From Ruminococcus sp. OA3 (GTDB lineage: Bacteria > Bacillota > Clostridia > Lachnospirales > Lachnospiraceae): a stretch of 64,000 nucleotides of DNA. Numbering within the stretch: position 1 is the first letter of the stretch; each line of letters begins with the position of its first letter. Location of the stretch: NCBI RefSeq assembly GCF_022440845.1, contig NZ_JAKNTO010000001.1, forward strand, positions 186,001-250,000, in the 5' to 3' direction. Below the pieces are notes generated by a model. It was not told where the DNA came from. It ran no database searches and was given only the letters and a program-made list of their open reading frames with translations. This document shows positions 8,538-17,353 of this stretch, one piece after another. A program made the position numbers and the translations under genes.

Positions 8538-9533
8538 CTACCGCTTCCCTCTCTCCAGATATTCCATCGCCATGTCTTTCTGACCTGTCCTCTGATAGTA
8601 GCTGCCAATGACTGAGCAGGCCTGTTGTTCATCTTTTTCAAACTGTCCGTTTGTCTGCTCATTCAGCTTTCTGTACTTTTCAAGCCCTGTCAGATAGGCC
8701 TCTTCAGCATGCTTTTGCTCCTCAGGTACCAGATAACGGGCATTTCCCAGATTTACATAGCAGCTTGCAAGGCGAACGCCGAACGCCACAGGATTTTCCT
8801 GCTCTTTGTCTTCCAGTGCGTAGATACAGTCTTCCATCATCTCCAGCGCTTTTACATGATCTTTATGGAAAGAATAAATGGATGCAAGAGTATTCATCCA
8901 CTGTGCCAGTTCAATGGCATGCGGTGCATCATCTGTGACCTGAAAAATAGCTTTTTCCAGTTTAATGAGCTGTTCCCCGATTCGTATTGACTCTTCATAT
9001 TCTCCGACAGCCCCTTTTAAGACCATCAGATTCCCCATACATTTCCCCTGAAGCTCCAGTGCAACACGGTTTCCTGCTTTTATCTTGTCAAGGCATGCAG
9101 CTATGGCATTCCTGAAAAATTTCTCACTCGCATCGTAAGCTTTCTGCTGCGCCTCATTCAGCTTCCTTGGCTGAGGCGTCACAATGCCCATATTGATCAG
9201 ATCTTTATAAAAAACCGCCATACGCAAATTAGTCTGGGCAAACAGAATATCATACTGCTGTTTGTCTTTCCGATACATCTCTGCACCGATCCCCACCATG
9301 GTTCGATACAGCTTTTCAGCCTCCTGAGGGTTTTTCAGCGAAAACTGCAGGTTCCCCATGATTTCATGCAGAACTACCAGAACCTTTCCCTGTTCCGTAC
9401 TATCTGAAGGAAGGGATTTCTCCGCTTTTTCTCTGACTTTTGAAAGCTCGCCGAATGTCTTCGCCGGCGCTTCCTTTTTCTTTAAAATCTGTGCGATATC
9501 CTGATTCAGCGCCTTTACGATATCTTCATACAT
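8538..9533 (-). CDS. TPR-like helical repeat protein of unknown function
   Basis: A 331-residue, soluble, almost all-helical protein. Repeats of the tetratricopeptide type can be traced through it (GNLQFSLKNPQEAEKLYRTM, LASIYSFHKDHVKALEMMED, GSYYQRTGQKDMAMEYLERG), so it is likely a protein-interaction scaffold. No catalytic domain, signal peptide or membrane segment is seen. It converges with the BlaI-like gene (15 bases apart) and diverges from the ECF transporter gene. The function is unknown. Confidence 0.7.
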   Translation of the reverse strand: MYEDIVKALNQDIAQILKKKEAPAKTFGELSKVREKAEKSLPSDSTEQGKVLVVLHEIMGNLQFSLKNPQEAEKLYRTMVGIGAEMYRKDKQQYDILFAQTNLRMAVFYKDLINMGIVTPQPRKLNEAQQKAYDASEKFFRNAIAACLDKIKAGNRVALELQGKCMGNLMVLKGAVGEYEESIRIGEQLIKLEKAIFQVTDDAPHAIELAQWMNTLASIYSFHKDHVKALEMMEDCIYALEDKEQENPVAFGVRLASCYVNLGNARYLVPEEQKHAEEAYLTGLEKYRKLNEQTNGQFEKDEQQACSVIGSYYQRTGQKDMAMEYLERGKR

Positions 9534-9610
9534 ATTGTCTACCTGTTCCTTTCAGCAGTTTCTCCCAGTTTAGCACATGCCTCCTGAAGTCACAAGACAG
9601 AATCTTAATC

Positions 9611-9639
9611 TTGACTTCCCGCCTGCCGTCCGCTAGTAT
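9611..9639 (+). promoter_or_regulatory. Sigma-A promoter of the ECF S-component gene
   Basis: TTGACT (9611-9616) and TAGTAT (9634-9639) have an ideal 17-base spacer. The mRNA leader before the ATG at 9670 is only about 25 bases, too short for an FMN riboswitch. Confidence 0.75.
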
Positions 9640-9669
9640 AAAAAACAGTAAATGAGGAGGCTTGTAATA

Positions 9670-10317
9670 ATGAATACAAAAGCAAAAAAAATCACCATGA
9701 TCGGCATGTTCTGCGCGATCGCATATGCTGTCATGGTAATCGGGCGGTTTCCCGTCGTATTATTTCTGAAATATGACCCCAAAGATGTTATCATCACCAT
9801 CGGCGGATTTATCTTCGGCCCGATGGCATCCTTTATTATTTCTGTGATCGTTGCTTTCCTGGAAATGATCACCGTCAGTGAAACAGGACCCATCGGCTGC
9901 ATCATGAATATCCTGTCCAGCTGCTGTTTTGCATGTACCGCAGCATTTATCTACAAAAAGAAACATACATTAAAAGGCGCTGTCACAGGGCTGGTAACAG
10001 GATGCCTTCTTACCACCGCAGTCATCCTGCTTTGGAACTACCTGATCGCTCCCCTCTATATGGGATACCCGAGAGAGGCGGTCGTCAAGCTGCTCCTTCC
10101 GGCATTTTTGCCGTTCAATCTGTTAAAGGGCGGCCTGAATACTGCCATCACACTGCTGATCTATAAACCCGTCGTAACCGCTCTGCGCAAAGCCGGACTT
10201 CTGGAATCATCCACAACTCCTGCTGTCCGCGAACGGCATATGGGAATCATTATCGTCTCCGCAGTTCTGCTGATCACGATTATCTTTCTTATGCTGGCAA
10301 TGAAGGGATGGGTCTGA
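9670..10317 (+). CDS. ECF transporter S component, RibU-like (riboflavin)
   Basis: A 215-residue integral membrane protein with about six helices. The segment VVLFLKYDPKDVIITIGGFIFGP in shape is the signature of riboflavin-binding S components (RibU), where the K-D-P loop and the following helix shape the ligand pocket. S components bind the vitamin and dock on the shared energising module (EcfA, EcfA', EcfT), which is not in this window. GAGGAGG at 9654-9660 fixes the start at 9670 and not at the overlapping ATG at 9652. No FMN riboswitch precedes it, so regulation by flavin is not evident. Riboflavin specificity is likely but not proven. Confidence 0.75.
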   Translation: MNTKAKKITMIGMFCAIAYAVMVIGRFPVVLFLKYDPKDVIITIGGFIFGPMASFIISVIVAFLEMITVSETGPIGCIMNILSSCCFACTAAFIYKKKHTLKGAVTGLVTGCLLTTAVILLWNYLIAPLYMGYPREAVVKLLLPAFLPFNLLKGGLNTAITLLIYKPVVTALRKAGLLESSTTPAVRERHMGIIIVSAVLLITIIFLMLAMKGWV

Positions 10318-10330
10318 CCTTATATCCGTT

Positions 10331-10359
10331 TTGACTTTTTGAAATTTTCATGATAAGAT
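10331..10359 (+). promoter_or_regulatory. Sigma-A promoter of the PucR-type regulator gene
   Basis: TTGACT (10331-10336) and TAAGAT (10354-10359) are 17 bases apart, 33 bases before the ATG at 10392. Confidence 0.7.
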
Positions 10360-10391
10360 TCAGACAAAAACGAAGGATGTGGTAAAAGATT

Positions 10392-11858
10392 ATGAAACTG
10401 AACCTCTGGATGATTGCCAACCGTCTGAGCGCATTGGAACCTGAACTTTACATTTCCGGAAATGCCCCTGCCATCCTTTCCAGTGCACGCCGTGCATACG
10501 CCACAAACTGCGTCCATGTCTATCAAAAGGGAAAAGATACTGTCTGTGCTGCAGAGAATGATTATCTGCTGTTTCACGATATGAACTGCGAAGTTGTTTT
10601 TGAAATGGTCCAGTGCACATTTGATTTTTACCGTGAATGGCAGGATTCCCTGGAAGAGGCTTCCCAAAAACTGGATTACCGTACGATCGTGGATGAAAGC
10701 TGGCCTGTATTTCACAATCCTGTCATTCTGCTGGATGGCAGTTATAAGGTGCTTTTCATGAGCGAACAATACGGGGAAAATGAAGTGAATGAAGACTGGC
10801 AGTATCTCTGCCGTCATGGCCACAGTTCTGTGGAGGCCATACAGTATCTGCTCTCAGAAGGGCAGAAGAATAATTATTACCTCAGCGGTGATGCACAGCT
10901 GTATCATTTTTCCGGTAAAATCATCGACACGGATATGTTGTCAGCTGCCATCTACAGCGGCAATGACTGCTGCGGCCGAATCAATGTCATCGCAAAAGAC
11001 CGTGAGATTAACAGCGGCGATGTGATCTGTCTGAATTACATCGTCAGGCTGCTCTCTTTCGTACTTGGCCGCATCAATCAGGAACACGCCTATCCGGCAA
11101 CACAGAATATTCTTCTTAAAATGATGCTCCAGCAGGAGAACAGTCCGTCTGAACTGCAAAACTGGATGCTCTATATGAAGTGGAATGAAACAGATTCATT
11201 TCATATCGCGGTTCTTTCATCTCCCGAAGAAACTTCTTCTGAGAAGATGATGATCATCTATCGGCTGCTGCAGTCTCTTTTTTCCGACAGCGTGGTAACA
11301 ATCTGCGGCAAAAAAATAATTGTAATGTACCGGATCGCTTCCGGAAGCAAGGACGATGTTGCCGCTGCACTTTGTGATATTTCACAGAAATACCGTATAA
11401 ACACCGGCTTGAGTCTTCCATTTACGGGGACCCAAAAACTCCACTATTATTATGGCCAGGCCATTGCCGCCATCTATTACGGCAGTCTGCTGGCCCCGGC
11501 TGAAACACTGCATCGTTTCTATAACTACGCGCTGGAACATCTGATACGGGTTCAGTCTCTGGAAGAAGCAGTCTGTCTCTGTCATCCCGATGTACGGAAA
11601 CTCTGGAACCCCGCCTCGGAAACTGGCGGCGAAAAGATAAATACCCTGTTCACCTATCTGAACAACGATCGTTCACTGCAGAATACAGCCAGTGAATTAT
11701 ATATCCACCGCAATACCCTCGTCTATCGTATCCACAAAATCACTGAAGTTCTGACCTGCGATATCGAGGACATTTACACCAGAGATTTTATAAAAATGTC
11801 CATCCGCGTACTGCGGCTGTACTATCTAAACGGGATAAATTCTCCTTTTCTGCCGTGA
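10392..11858 (+). CDS. PucR/CdaR-type helix-turn-helix regulator
   Basis: A 488-residue regulator. The C-terminal 60 residues carry the PucR-type DNA-binding domain (TLFTYLNNDRSLQNTASELYIHRNTLVYRIHKITEVL in shape, about residues 415-455). The N-terminal and middle parts look like a ligand-sensing region with a GGDEF-like fold segment, as in many PucR proteins. PucR-family regulators usually activate an adjacent catabolic or transport operon on binding the substrate. It sits directly upstream of and in line with the transporter and UroD-like operon (12051-17305), separated by a strong terminator at 11863, so that operon is its probable target. Confidence 0.8.
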   Translation: MKLNLWMIANRLSALEPELYISGNAPAILSSARRAYATNCVHVYQKGKDTVCAAENDYLLFHDMNCEVVFEMVQCTFDFYREWQDSLEEASQKLDYRTIVDESWPVFHNPVILLDGSYKVLFMSEQYGENEVNEDWQYLCRHGHSSVEAIQYLLSEGQKNNYYLSGDAQLYHFSGKIIDTDMLSAAIYSGNDCCGRINVIAKDREINSGDVICLNYIVRLLSFVLGRINQEHAYPATQNILLKMMLQQENSPSELQNWMLYMKWNETDSFHIAVLSSPEETSSEKMMIIYRLLQSLFSDSVVTICGKKIIVMYRIASGSKDDVAAALCDISQKYRINTGLSLPFTGTQKLHYYYGQAIAAIYYGSLLAPAETLHRFYNYALEHLIRVQSLEEAVCLCHPDVRKLWNPASETGGEKINTLFTYLNNDRSLQNTASELYIHRNTLVYRIHKITEVLTCDIEDIYTRDFIKMSIRVLRLYYLNGINSPFLP

Positions 11859-11862
11859 TAAC

Positions 11863-11893
11863 ATGAGGGGCTGCCAGTATGGCAGCCCCTCAT
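11863..11893 (+). terminator. Strong hairpin terminator after the PucR-type gene
   Basis: A perfect 13-bp stem, ATGAGGGGCTGCC / GGCAGCCCCTCAT, with a 5-base loop follows the stop codon at once. It separates the regulator from the transporter operon. Confidence 0.8.
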
Positions 11894-11965
11894 TTCACAA
11901 AAACATTTGTATTTTCAATACGAATCTTCTCTGTTTTACTTCATTTTTCTCGTATTCCCAGACCG

Positions 11966-11994
11966 TAGTTCGTCATTTTCCACAATGTTATACT
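11966..11994 (+). promoter_or_regulatory. Probable activator-dependent promoter of the transporter operon
   Basis: TATACT (11989-11994) is a fair -10, but the -35 position (TAGTTC, 11966-11971, spacer 17) is poor, as expected for a promoter that needs an activator. An imperfect dyad TTTGTATTTTCAATACGAA (about 11907-11925) upstream could be the operator of the PucR-type protein. The operator is an inference. Confidence 0.4.
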
Positions 11995-12050
11995 GAAAAT
12001 AACAAAGATCATCAACAGTTCGCACCACACAAAAGAGGGAGGAAATGTAT

Positions 12051-13433
12051 ATGGGCGATAAAAAATTAAGCCGGGCAGTCCTGAATCTGAGCGGATTCGG
12101 GGACTTTGGCTTTACACTGTTTGTGAATGTGGAACTGTATTACTGGGCGGCATTTCTCACAGACTGCGCAAAGTTCTCGATTGGCACAGCCACCTTTATC
12201 CTTACCCTGACTTCTGTCATCGACTGTATCTGGGTGCCACTGACGGGCTGGCTGATCGAACGCAGCAGCTTGAAATGGGGTAAATACCGGTCATGGCTCG
12301 TAATCGGACCCCCGGTCATGATTTTCACCTATGCTATGGAATTCTCAAAAATCGGTTCTTCCGAAGCCCTGGCCGCCGGCATCGTAATTGCTGCATTTTC
12401 TATCAAGACACTTGCACAGGATCTCGCATACTCTGCCTCAGTGAGTCTTGTGAGCGACCTGTCCAATGACCAGGATGAGCGAATGATCCTTGCCTCCAGA
12501 AGAGGACAGTTTTTATCTCTTGGCAATATTGTATTTTCCATCATCGCACTGCCGCTTATCACCTGGCTGACTGCACGTTGCGGCAATGAGATCCTGGGAT
12601 ATTCTCTGACGGCCATCCTGTTCGGAATTATAAATTTTGTGTGCTATTTCCTGGCTTTCACCGTTACAAAGGGCTACTCTGTATCCGGGAGCGGCGGAGC
12701 CGAAAATGATGCTGCCAATATACCACGAAAAAAGCTTCCGCTCTCACAAATGCTTGCGGCTGTCTTTCGCAATCCCCCGCTGCTGATACTGATTGCGGCT
12801 GATACATTCCGTTACCTTGCTTATTTTCTTATGTCTGCAGCGGCCTACTATTATTTTGTTGTGGTTCTTCAGAACCTGGCGGCCATGACAACCTACCTCG
12901 TCATCACACGCATCATCGGGTTTGCAGGGTCCTTATCTGCCAACACAGCAGCAAAAAAATTCGGCAAGAAACCGGCATATCTGGGCTCCCTGTGTATTAT
13001 GACTTTGGCTCTGGTACTCTGCTACTTTTTTGGAAGGCAGGTGGCAAGTTTTATCGGCTTCCACATTTTTGTAAACTTTTTTATGCAGATCACAATGGCG
13101 ACACTGACAGCCATTCTGGCAGATACTGTTATCTATTATGAATGGAAAAGCAGCGTGGACGCCCGCGGTTTCATCATGAGTATGCTGAATGTCCCAATCA
13201 AGGCAGGCGCGGTGCTCCGCAGTGCCGTACTGGGTGCCGGGCTCGCAGTTGCCGGTTACGCAGCCAACTCAGCCCCAACCGCTTCACAGATCAGCGGTAT
13301 TTCCATGCTCATGAACCTGTACCCTGCCGTTTTTCTTCTTTTAACAATCCTGATCTTCGGTTTCGGCTACCGGCTGAATGAACAGAAGGTTACACAAATG
13401 ACACAAGAGATCACCGCACGCAAAGCAGTCTGA
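12051..13433 (+). CDS. GPH-family (MFS) cation symporter
   Basis: A 460-residue membrane protein with about 12 helices. Features of the glycoside-pentoside-hexuronide:cation symporters are seen: an N-terminal start without signal peptide, the SIDCIWVPLTGWLIERS-like loop between helices 2 and 3, and YEWKSSVDARGFIMSMLN near helix 10. The family imports glycosides, uronides or other small organic ions with sodium or protons. The protein is paralogous to the transporter at 14824-16215, with which it shares the ARGFIMSMLN(V/I)PIK block. GAGGGAGG at 12035-12042 supports ATG 12051 over ATG 12045. It is the first gene of a four-gene operon. Confidence 0.8.
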   Translation: MGDKKLSRAVLNLSGFGDFGFTLFVNVELYYWAAFLTDCAKFSIGTATFILTLTSVIDCIWVPLTGWLIERSSLKWGKYRSWLVIGPPVMIFTYAMEFSKIGSSEALAAGIVIAAFSIKTLAQDLAYSASVSLVSDLSNDQDERMILASRRGQFLSLGNIVFSIIALPLITWLTARCGNEILGYSLTAILFGIINFVCYFLAFTVTKGYSVSGSGGAENDAANIPRKKLPLSQMLAAVFRNPPLLILIAADTFRYLAYFLMSAAAYYYFVVVLQNLAAMTTYLVITRIIGFAGSLSANTAAKKFGKKPAYLGSLCIMTLALVLCYFFGRQVASFIGFHIFVNFFMQITMATLTAILADTVIYYEWKSSVDARGFIMSMLNVPIKAGAVLRSAVLGAGLAVAGYAANSAPTASQISGISMLMNLYPAVFLLLTILIFGFGYRLNEQKVTQMTQEITARKAV

Positions 13434-13451
13434 CAAAAGGAGGGTATCTGC

Positions 13452-14858
13452 ATGAATTCCCAGGAAAAAAAACTTTCCTGTCTTGAGACGACAGGCCTCG
13501 CCGTCGGTTTTACCATTGGCTCCGGCATCATCACACAGACCGGCATCGGTATCGCCATGACAGGAAGAAGTATCGTGCTGGCGTTTCTTGTAAGCGCATT
13601 GTTATTTTTGATCTCATTTCGCCCAATTTTCATTATGAGTACACTGCTTCCCCGCACAAGCGCTGCATTTTCTTATTCCAGTGAGCTTATTCATGAAGAT
13701 GTGGGGAAATTTTACGCCTACATTTATTTTCTGGGACGCATGACGATTGCCATCTTTGGAATCTCCTTCGCCCAATATCTGGCCAGCCTGATTCCTTCCC
13801 TGAATCATCCTGCAGGTCTTAAACTCACCGCACTCTCTGTTCTGACACTGTTTTATATCATAAACCTGTTCGGTGTCAAAACAGCTGCCCGGTTTCAGAA
13901 TGTCCTATGCCTGATTCTGATCGCAGGAATCCTGTGCTTCGTTCTGCGCGGGCTAGGGAAGGTGGATTTCCGTGAGTTTACTTCCAGCGAAACCTTCTTT
14001 ACCGGGGACTTCGGCGGGTTCTATTCGGCAGTCTCGCTTTTATACTTTGCGGTAGGCGGCTCCTATATCATCACAGACTTTGCACCCAAAATCAAAAACG
14101 CCTCAAAAATCATGGTAAAGGTCATCACCGGTGTCACACTTTGCGTCTGTCTTTTATATATGCTGATGGGTATTGTGGCAAGCGGAGTGATGCCTGTCTC
14201 AGAGGTAGCGGGGAAACCTCTGACAACAGCTGCATCTGCGGTTCTTGGCAGTGGCGGTCTGTATGCATTTTTTATCATCGGTGCCTGCCTCGGTGCTTTG
14301 ATCACGACCCTGAATTCCAGTTTTGTCTGGTATTCAAATTCCCTGATTGCGGCATGCGAAAAGGGATGTTTTCCAGAAAGCTGGGCCAAAACCAACCGTT
14401 TCGGAGCCCCCTACATCCTGATGACCATCTTCTATTGCTTTGGCGCCGTTCCCACTGTCGCCGGGATAGACCTGACGATTCTGTCCAAGATGGCTGTCGG
14501 GCTGACGATTCTCGGCACCTGTATTCCAATGGCGGGGATCCTGAGTCTGCCGAAAAAGTATCCTGAACTATGGGGTTCTTCAAAATACGCCAGAAAATAC
14601 CCGGCATGGCGTCTGAAGCTCATGGTCATCATCACCTACCTGGTCCTTTCCACACAGGTGATCTCCCTGTTTGCAAACAACCCGGCATGGTCCAATATCA
14701 TTATCATCGCGTACGCAGCAATCGTCATAGCCGTACTTGCCGCAGGGCGACTGTATCGCCGGAAATCCTTTGATGATAAATCCGGATTACCAAACCACAA
14801 ACCAACGAAAGAGGGGAACCACTATGAATCAAAAACCACATCAAAAACTACCTGGTAA
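13452..14858 (+). CDS. APC-superfamily amino acid permease
   Basis: A 468-residue protein with about 12 helices. The first helix has the APC substrate loop (GFTIGSGIITQTGIG, about residues 20-34, replacing the usual GSGIF), and the middle part has the paired helices of the LeuT fold. Members move amino acids, amines or betaines. It begins 18 bases after the first symporter and its last 35 bases overlap the start of the second, so the three are translationally linked. The substrate is not evident. Confidence 0.8.
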   Translation: MNSQEKKLSCLETTGLAVGFTIGSGIITQTGIGIAMTGRSIVLAFLVSALLFLISFRPIFIMSTLLPRTSAAFSYSSELIHEDVGKFYAYIYFLGRMTIAIFGISFAQYLASLIPSLNHPAGLKLTALSVLTLFYIINLFGVKTAARFQNVLCLILIAGILCFVLRGLGKVDFREFTSSETFFTGDFGGFYSAVSLLYFAVGGSYIITDFAPKIKNASKIMVKVITGVTLCVCLLYMLMGIVASGVMPVSEVAGKPLTTAASAVLGSGGLYAFFIIGACLGALITTLNSSFVWYSNSLIAACEKGCFPESWAKTNRFGAPYILMTIFYCFGAVPTVAGIDLTILSKMAVGLTILGTCIPMAGILSLPKKYPELWGSSKYARKYPAWRLKLMVIITYLVLSTQVISLFANNPAWSNIIIIAYAAIVIAVLAAGRLYRRKSFDDKSGLPNHKPTKEGNHYESKTTSKTTW

Positions 14859-16215
14859 ACTTGTCAACGCATTTATCGTACCAAACATCGGCCTTAACCT
14901 GTTTATTTACCTGGAACTGTTTTATATGTCCTATTTTTTGACTGATATCTGCGGCTTTTCGCTCGGTGTCGTCACCTTTATCCTCACCAGCACTGCCGCT
15001 GTGGATCTTGTCTGGGTGTTTGTGACCGGTATCATGCTGGAAAAATGCGAATTCAAAAAACTTGGAAAATACCGCGCATGGTATGTCATCTGTACTCCCA
15101 TCATACTCGTGTTCTTTACATTAATGTTTTTCGATATGGGAGATTCCATCGCAGCCGCGGCAATTGTCATCATCGCGTTCTGTATCAAGACGTTATTCCA
15201 GGATGTCGTAAGCGCCGCAGTAACCGGACACATTTCCCAGATCACAGACGACGTCGATACCAGAACACTGTTAAGCGCCAGAAGGAATCAGGGTGCTGTT
15301 ATTGGACAGCTGTTGTTCTCCCTGCTGGGAATTCCCTGCATCACACTGTTCGGTAAACTTCTTGGTAACACTGCAGCAGGATATACGGGAGCAGCATTCT
15401 TTTTCTGCCTGGTCAATGCCATCACTCACTACATCATGTTTTTGCTGACAAAAGATGCCCCCATTGCGGCTACCGAACAGATTTCACAGGGCAGTAAGCT
15501 TTCTATCGGAGAAATGTTTCGTATTCTGTTCACAAACCGGCCGCTTCTGGTTGTTTCTTTCGGAGACCTCCTTCGCTATACGGCTGTCTTTCTGGTAAGC
15601 TCAACCGCCGCATACTTCTTTGAAAATGTATTGAAAGACTCCGCATCCATGTCTGTCTACATGACGATCCAGACTGTGACCGGAGTCATCGGAGCCATTT
15701 TAGTCAATCAGGTTTCCCGACGTCTTGGTAAAAAGACAACCTACTGCCTGTGCAATCTCATCTACGGCGCAATTTTAGTTGCCATGTTTTTCGTCGCGGA
15801 TGAAGGCCGAACCACGCTGTTCATCGTCTGTATGGCGGTTGCCTTCTTCTTCGGAAGCATGATCGGAACCGTTGTAACCGCGATGACCACTGACACCGTT
15901 ATCTACACCATGTGGAAGGACGGTAAAAATGCCCGCGGCTTTATCATGAGTATGCTGAATATCCCGATCAAATTTGGCTCCATGATCAAGAGTATCATTC
16001 TCCCCGTTGGTCTGTCCGCCATCGGCTACACCGCCGGACAGGCGGCAAGTGCATCCGTAGCAAAGGGTATCTCAGGCATTATGTGTCTTGCATCCGGTAT
16101 CTGCGTAATCCTTTCCTGTCTGATCATATTCTTCGGATATAATCTGACCGAGAAAAAGGTTGCAGAACTGACAGCCATTGTTGAGAAGCGCCAGACCACA
16201 AAAGAAATCATTTAA
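14824..16215 (+). CDS. GPH-family (MFS) cation symporter, second paralogue
   Basis: A 463-residue paralogue of the transporter at 12051, with about 12 helices and the same conserved blocks (TDICGFSLGVVTFILTSTAAVDLVW-like N-terminus, NARGFIMSMLNIPIK near residue 375). The ATG at 14824 follows GAGGGG and lies within the end of the permease gene. Two paralogous symporters and one permease in one operon point to uptake or exchange of related compounds, perhaps a substrate and its demethylated product; this is inference. Confidence 0.8.
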   Translation: MNQKPHQKLPGKLVNAFIVPNIGLNLFIYLELFYMSYFLTDICGFSLGVVTFILTSTAAVDLVWVFVTGIMLEKCEFKKLGKYRAWYVICTPIILVFFTLMFFDMGDSIAAAAIVIIAFCIKTLFQDVVSAAVTGHISQITDDVDTRTLLSARRNQGAVIGQLLFSLLGIPCITLFGKLLGNTAAGYTGAAFFFCLVNAITHYIMFLLTKDAPIAATEQISQGSKLSIGEMFRILFTNRPLLVVSFGDLLRYTAVFLVSSTAAYFFENVLKDSASMSVYMTIQTVTGVIGAILVNQVSRRLGKKTTYCLCNLIYGAILVAMFFVADEGRTTLFIVCMAVAFFFGSMIGTVVTAMTTDTVIYTMWKDGKNARGFIMSMLNIPIKFGSMIKSIILPVGLSAIGYTAGQAASASVAKGISGIMCLASGICVILSCLIIFFGYNLTEKKVAELTAIVEKRQTTKEII

Positions 16216-16252
16216 CCTGACACCAATCTAATAAAAAATCGGAGGTATCATT

Positions 16253-17305
16253 ATGAAAATCACAGAAAGAGAATGTCATTTACTCGCATTTAATCATCAG
16301 GAAACCCCATGGGTACCATCACCATCCACGGGACAGGACACCTGCATCCCGACTGTTATCGAAGAAGGCGCCCGTGGATACGGCATTACAACAGACTGGT
16401 TCGGTGTAAAATATATTTACCGCGAAGACCAGCCCGGCCCGATGCCAGTAGAGACAGACCCCAAAATCAGGGACATTGAGTGCTGGAGAGATGTCGTAAC
16501 ATTTCCCGATCTGGATAAATATGACTGGGAAGGCTGGGCTGCCAAAGACACCGCAGGCTGGGACCGTGAAAACAAGCTCTCCAACATCATCCTGATCAAC
16601 GGATGCTTCGAAAGCCTGCATATGTTCTGCGGATTTGAGGAGGCTCTTGTCAATATCATGACGGACGAGGAAGCCAGTTCTGATTTTATGGGAGCTATGG
16701 CAGACTACAAGATCGCACTCATCGAGCGCATTGCAAAATACTATAAGCCTGATATGCTGCAGTTTCATGATGACTATTCCACCAATACCGGCCTGTTTAT
16801 GCCCATTGACAAATGGCAGCGTATCATAAAGCCTCATCTGCAGCGGGTCATTGATTCTGTAAAAGGACTTGGCATGATCTATCAGCACCATTCCTGTGGT
16901 AAAATCCATGATCTCATTCCTGAGCTGGTCGATATGGGAATCGATGCCCTTAACCCGGTCCAGATTCAGAATAATCCGCTTAAGGTCAAACAGCAATTCG
17001 GTGACCGTCTGACAGTATGCGGCGGTTTCAGCAACCAGGCAGTACTAGATAACCCCTCCGCCACGGCAGAACAGATCAAAGATTCCATCAACGAAACCCT
17101 GAATATTATGGCACCGGGCGGTAAGTGGGTCGCACTCTGTGGCTTCCTGGACCGTTTCCCGGAGCGTGAACAGATCTGGCTGGACTGTCTGGATGAATAT
17201 AATCGCCCGCTGATGGAAAAAGCCGGCGTAACCCCTGTCAAACATACCGCATCCAGCAACAACGTGTATAATCTGGCAAATAATGCTGAAAAGCAGATCT
17301 CATAG
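16253..17305 (+). CDS. Uroporphyrinogen decarboxylase-like (MtaA/CmuA-type) protein
   Basis: A 350-residue TIM-barrel protein of the UroD superfamily. The segment MIYQHHSCGKIHDLIPELVDMGIDALNP in shape (about residues 206-230) matches the non-heme branch (MtaA, MtbA, CmuA), with a His-x-Cys pair able to bind zinc, rather than true HemE, whose N-terminal arginines are missing. Relatives transfer methyl groups to or from corrinoids or thiols or cleave C-O/C-C bonds. No corrinoid protein gene is adjacent. It is the only enzyme of the operon, so it probably acts on the imported compound. AGGAG precedes the ATG. The exact reaction is unknown. Confidence 0.75.
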   Translation: MKITERECHLLAFNHQETPWVPSPSTGQDTCIPTVIEEGARGYGITTDWFGVKYIYREDQPGPMPVETDPKIRDIECWRDVVTFPDLDKYDWEGWAAKDTAGWDRENKLSNIILINGCFESLHMFCGFEEALVNIMTDEEASSDFMGAMADYKIALIERIAKYYKPDMLQFHDDYSTNTGLFMPIDKWQRIIKPHLQRVIDSVKGLGMIYQHHSCGKIHDLIPELVDMGIDALNPVQIQNNPLKVKQQFGDRLTVCGGFSNQAVLDNPSATAEQIKDSINETLNIMAPGGKWVALCGFLDRFPEREQIWLDCLDEYNRPLMEKAGVTPVKHTASSNNVYNLANNAEKQIS

Positions 17306-17313
17306 TATTGCAA

Positions 17314-17344
17314 ATGCGCAGGAACTACTATAGTCCCTGCGCAT
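17314..17344. terminator. Bidirectional terminator
   Basis: ATGCGCAGG and CCTGCGCAT form a stem around an ACTATAGT-rich loop, between the convergent UroD-like and AraC/GyrI genes. Confidence 0.75.
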
Positions 17345-17353
17345 CTCTTTAAT

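Noticed and set aside
16319-16996. A 225-codon minus-strand frame
   Set aside because: It is antisense to the UroD-like gene.
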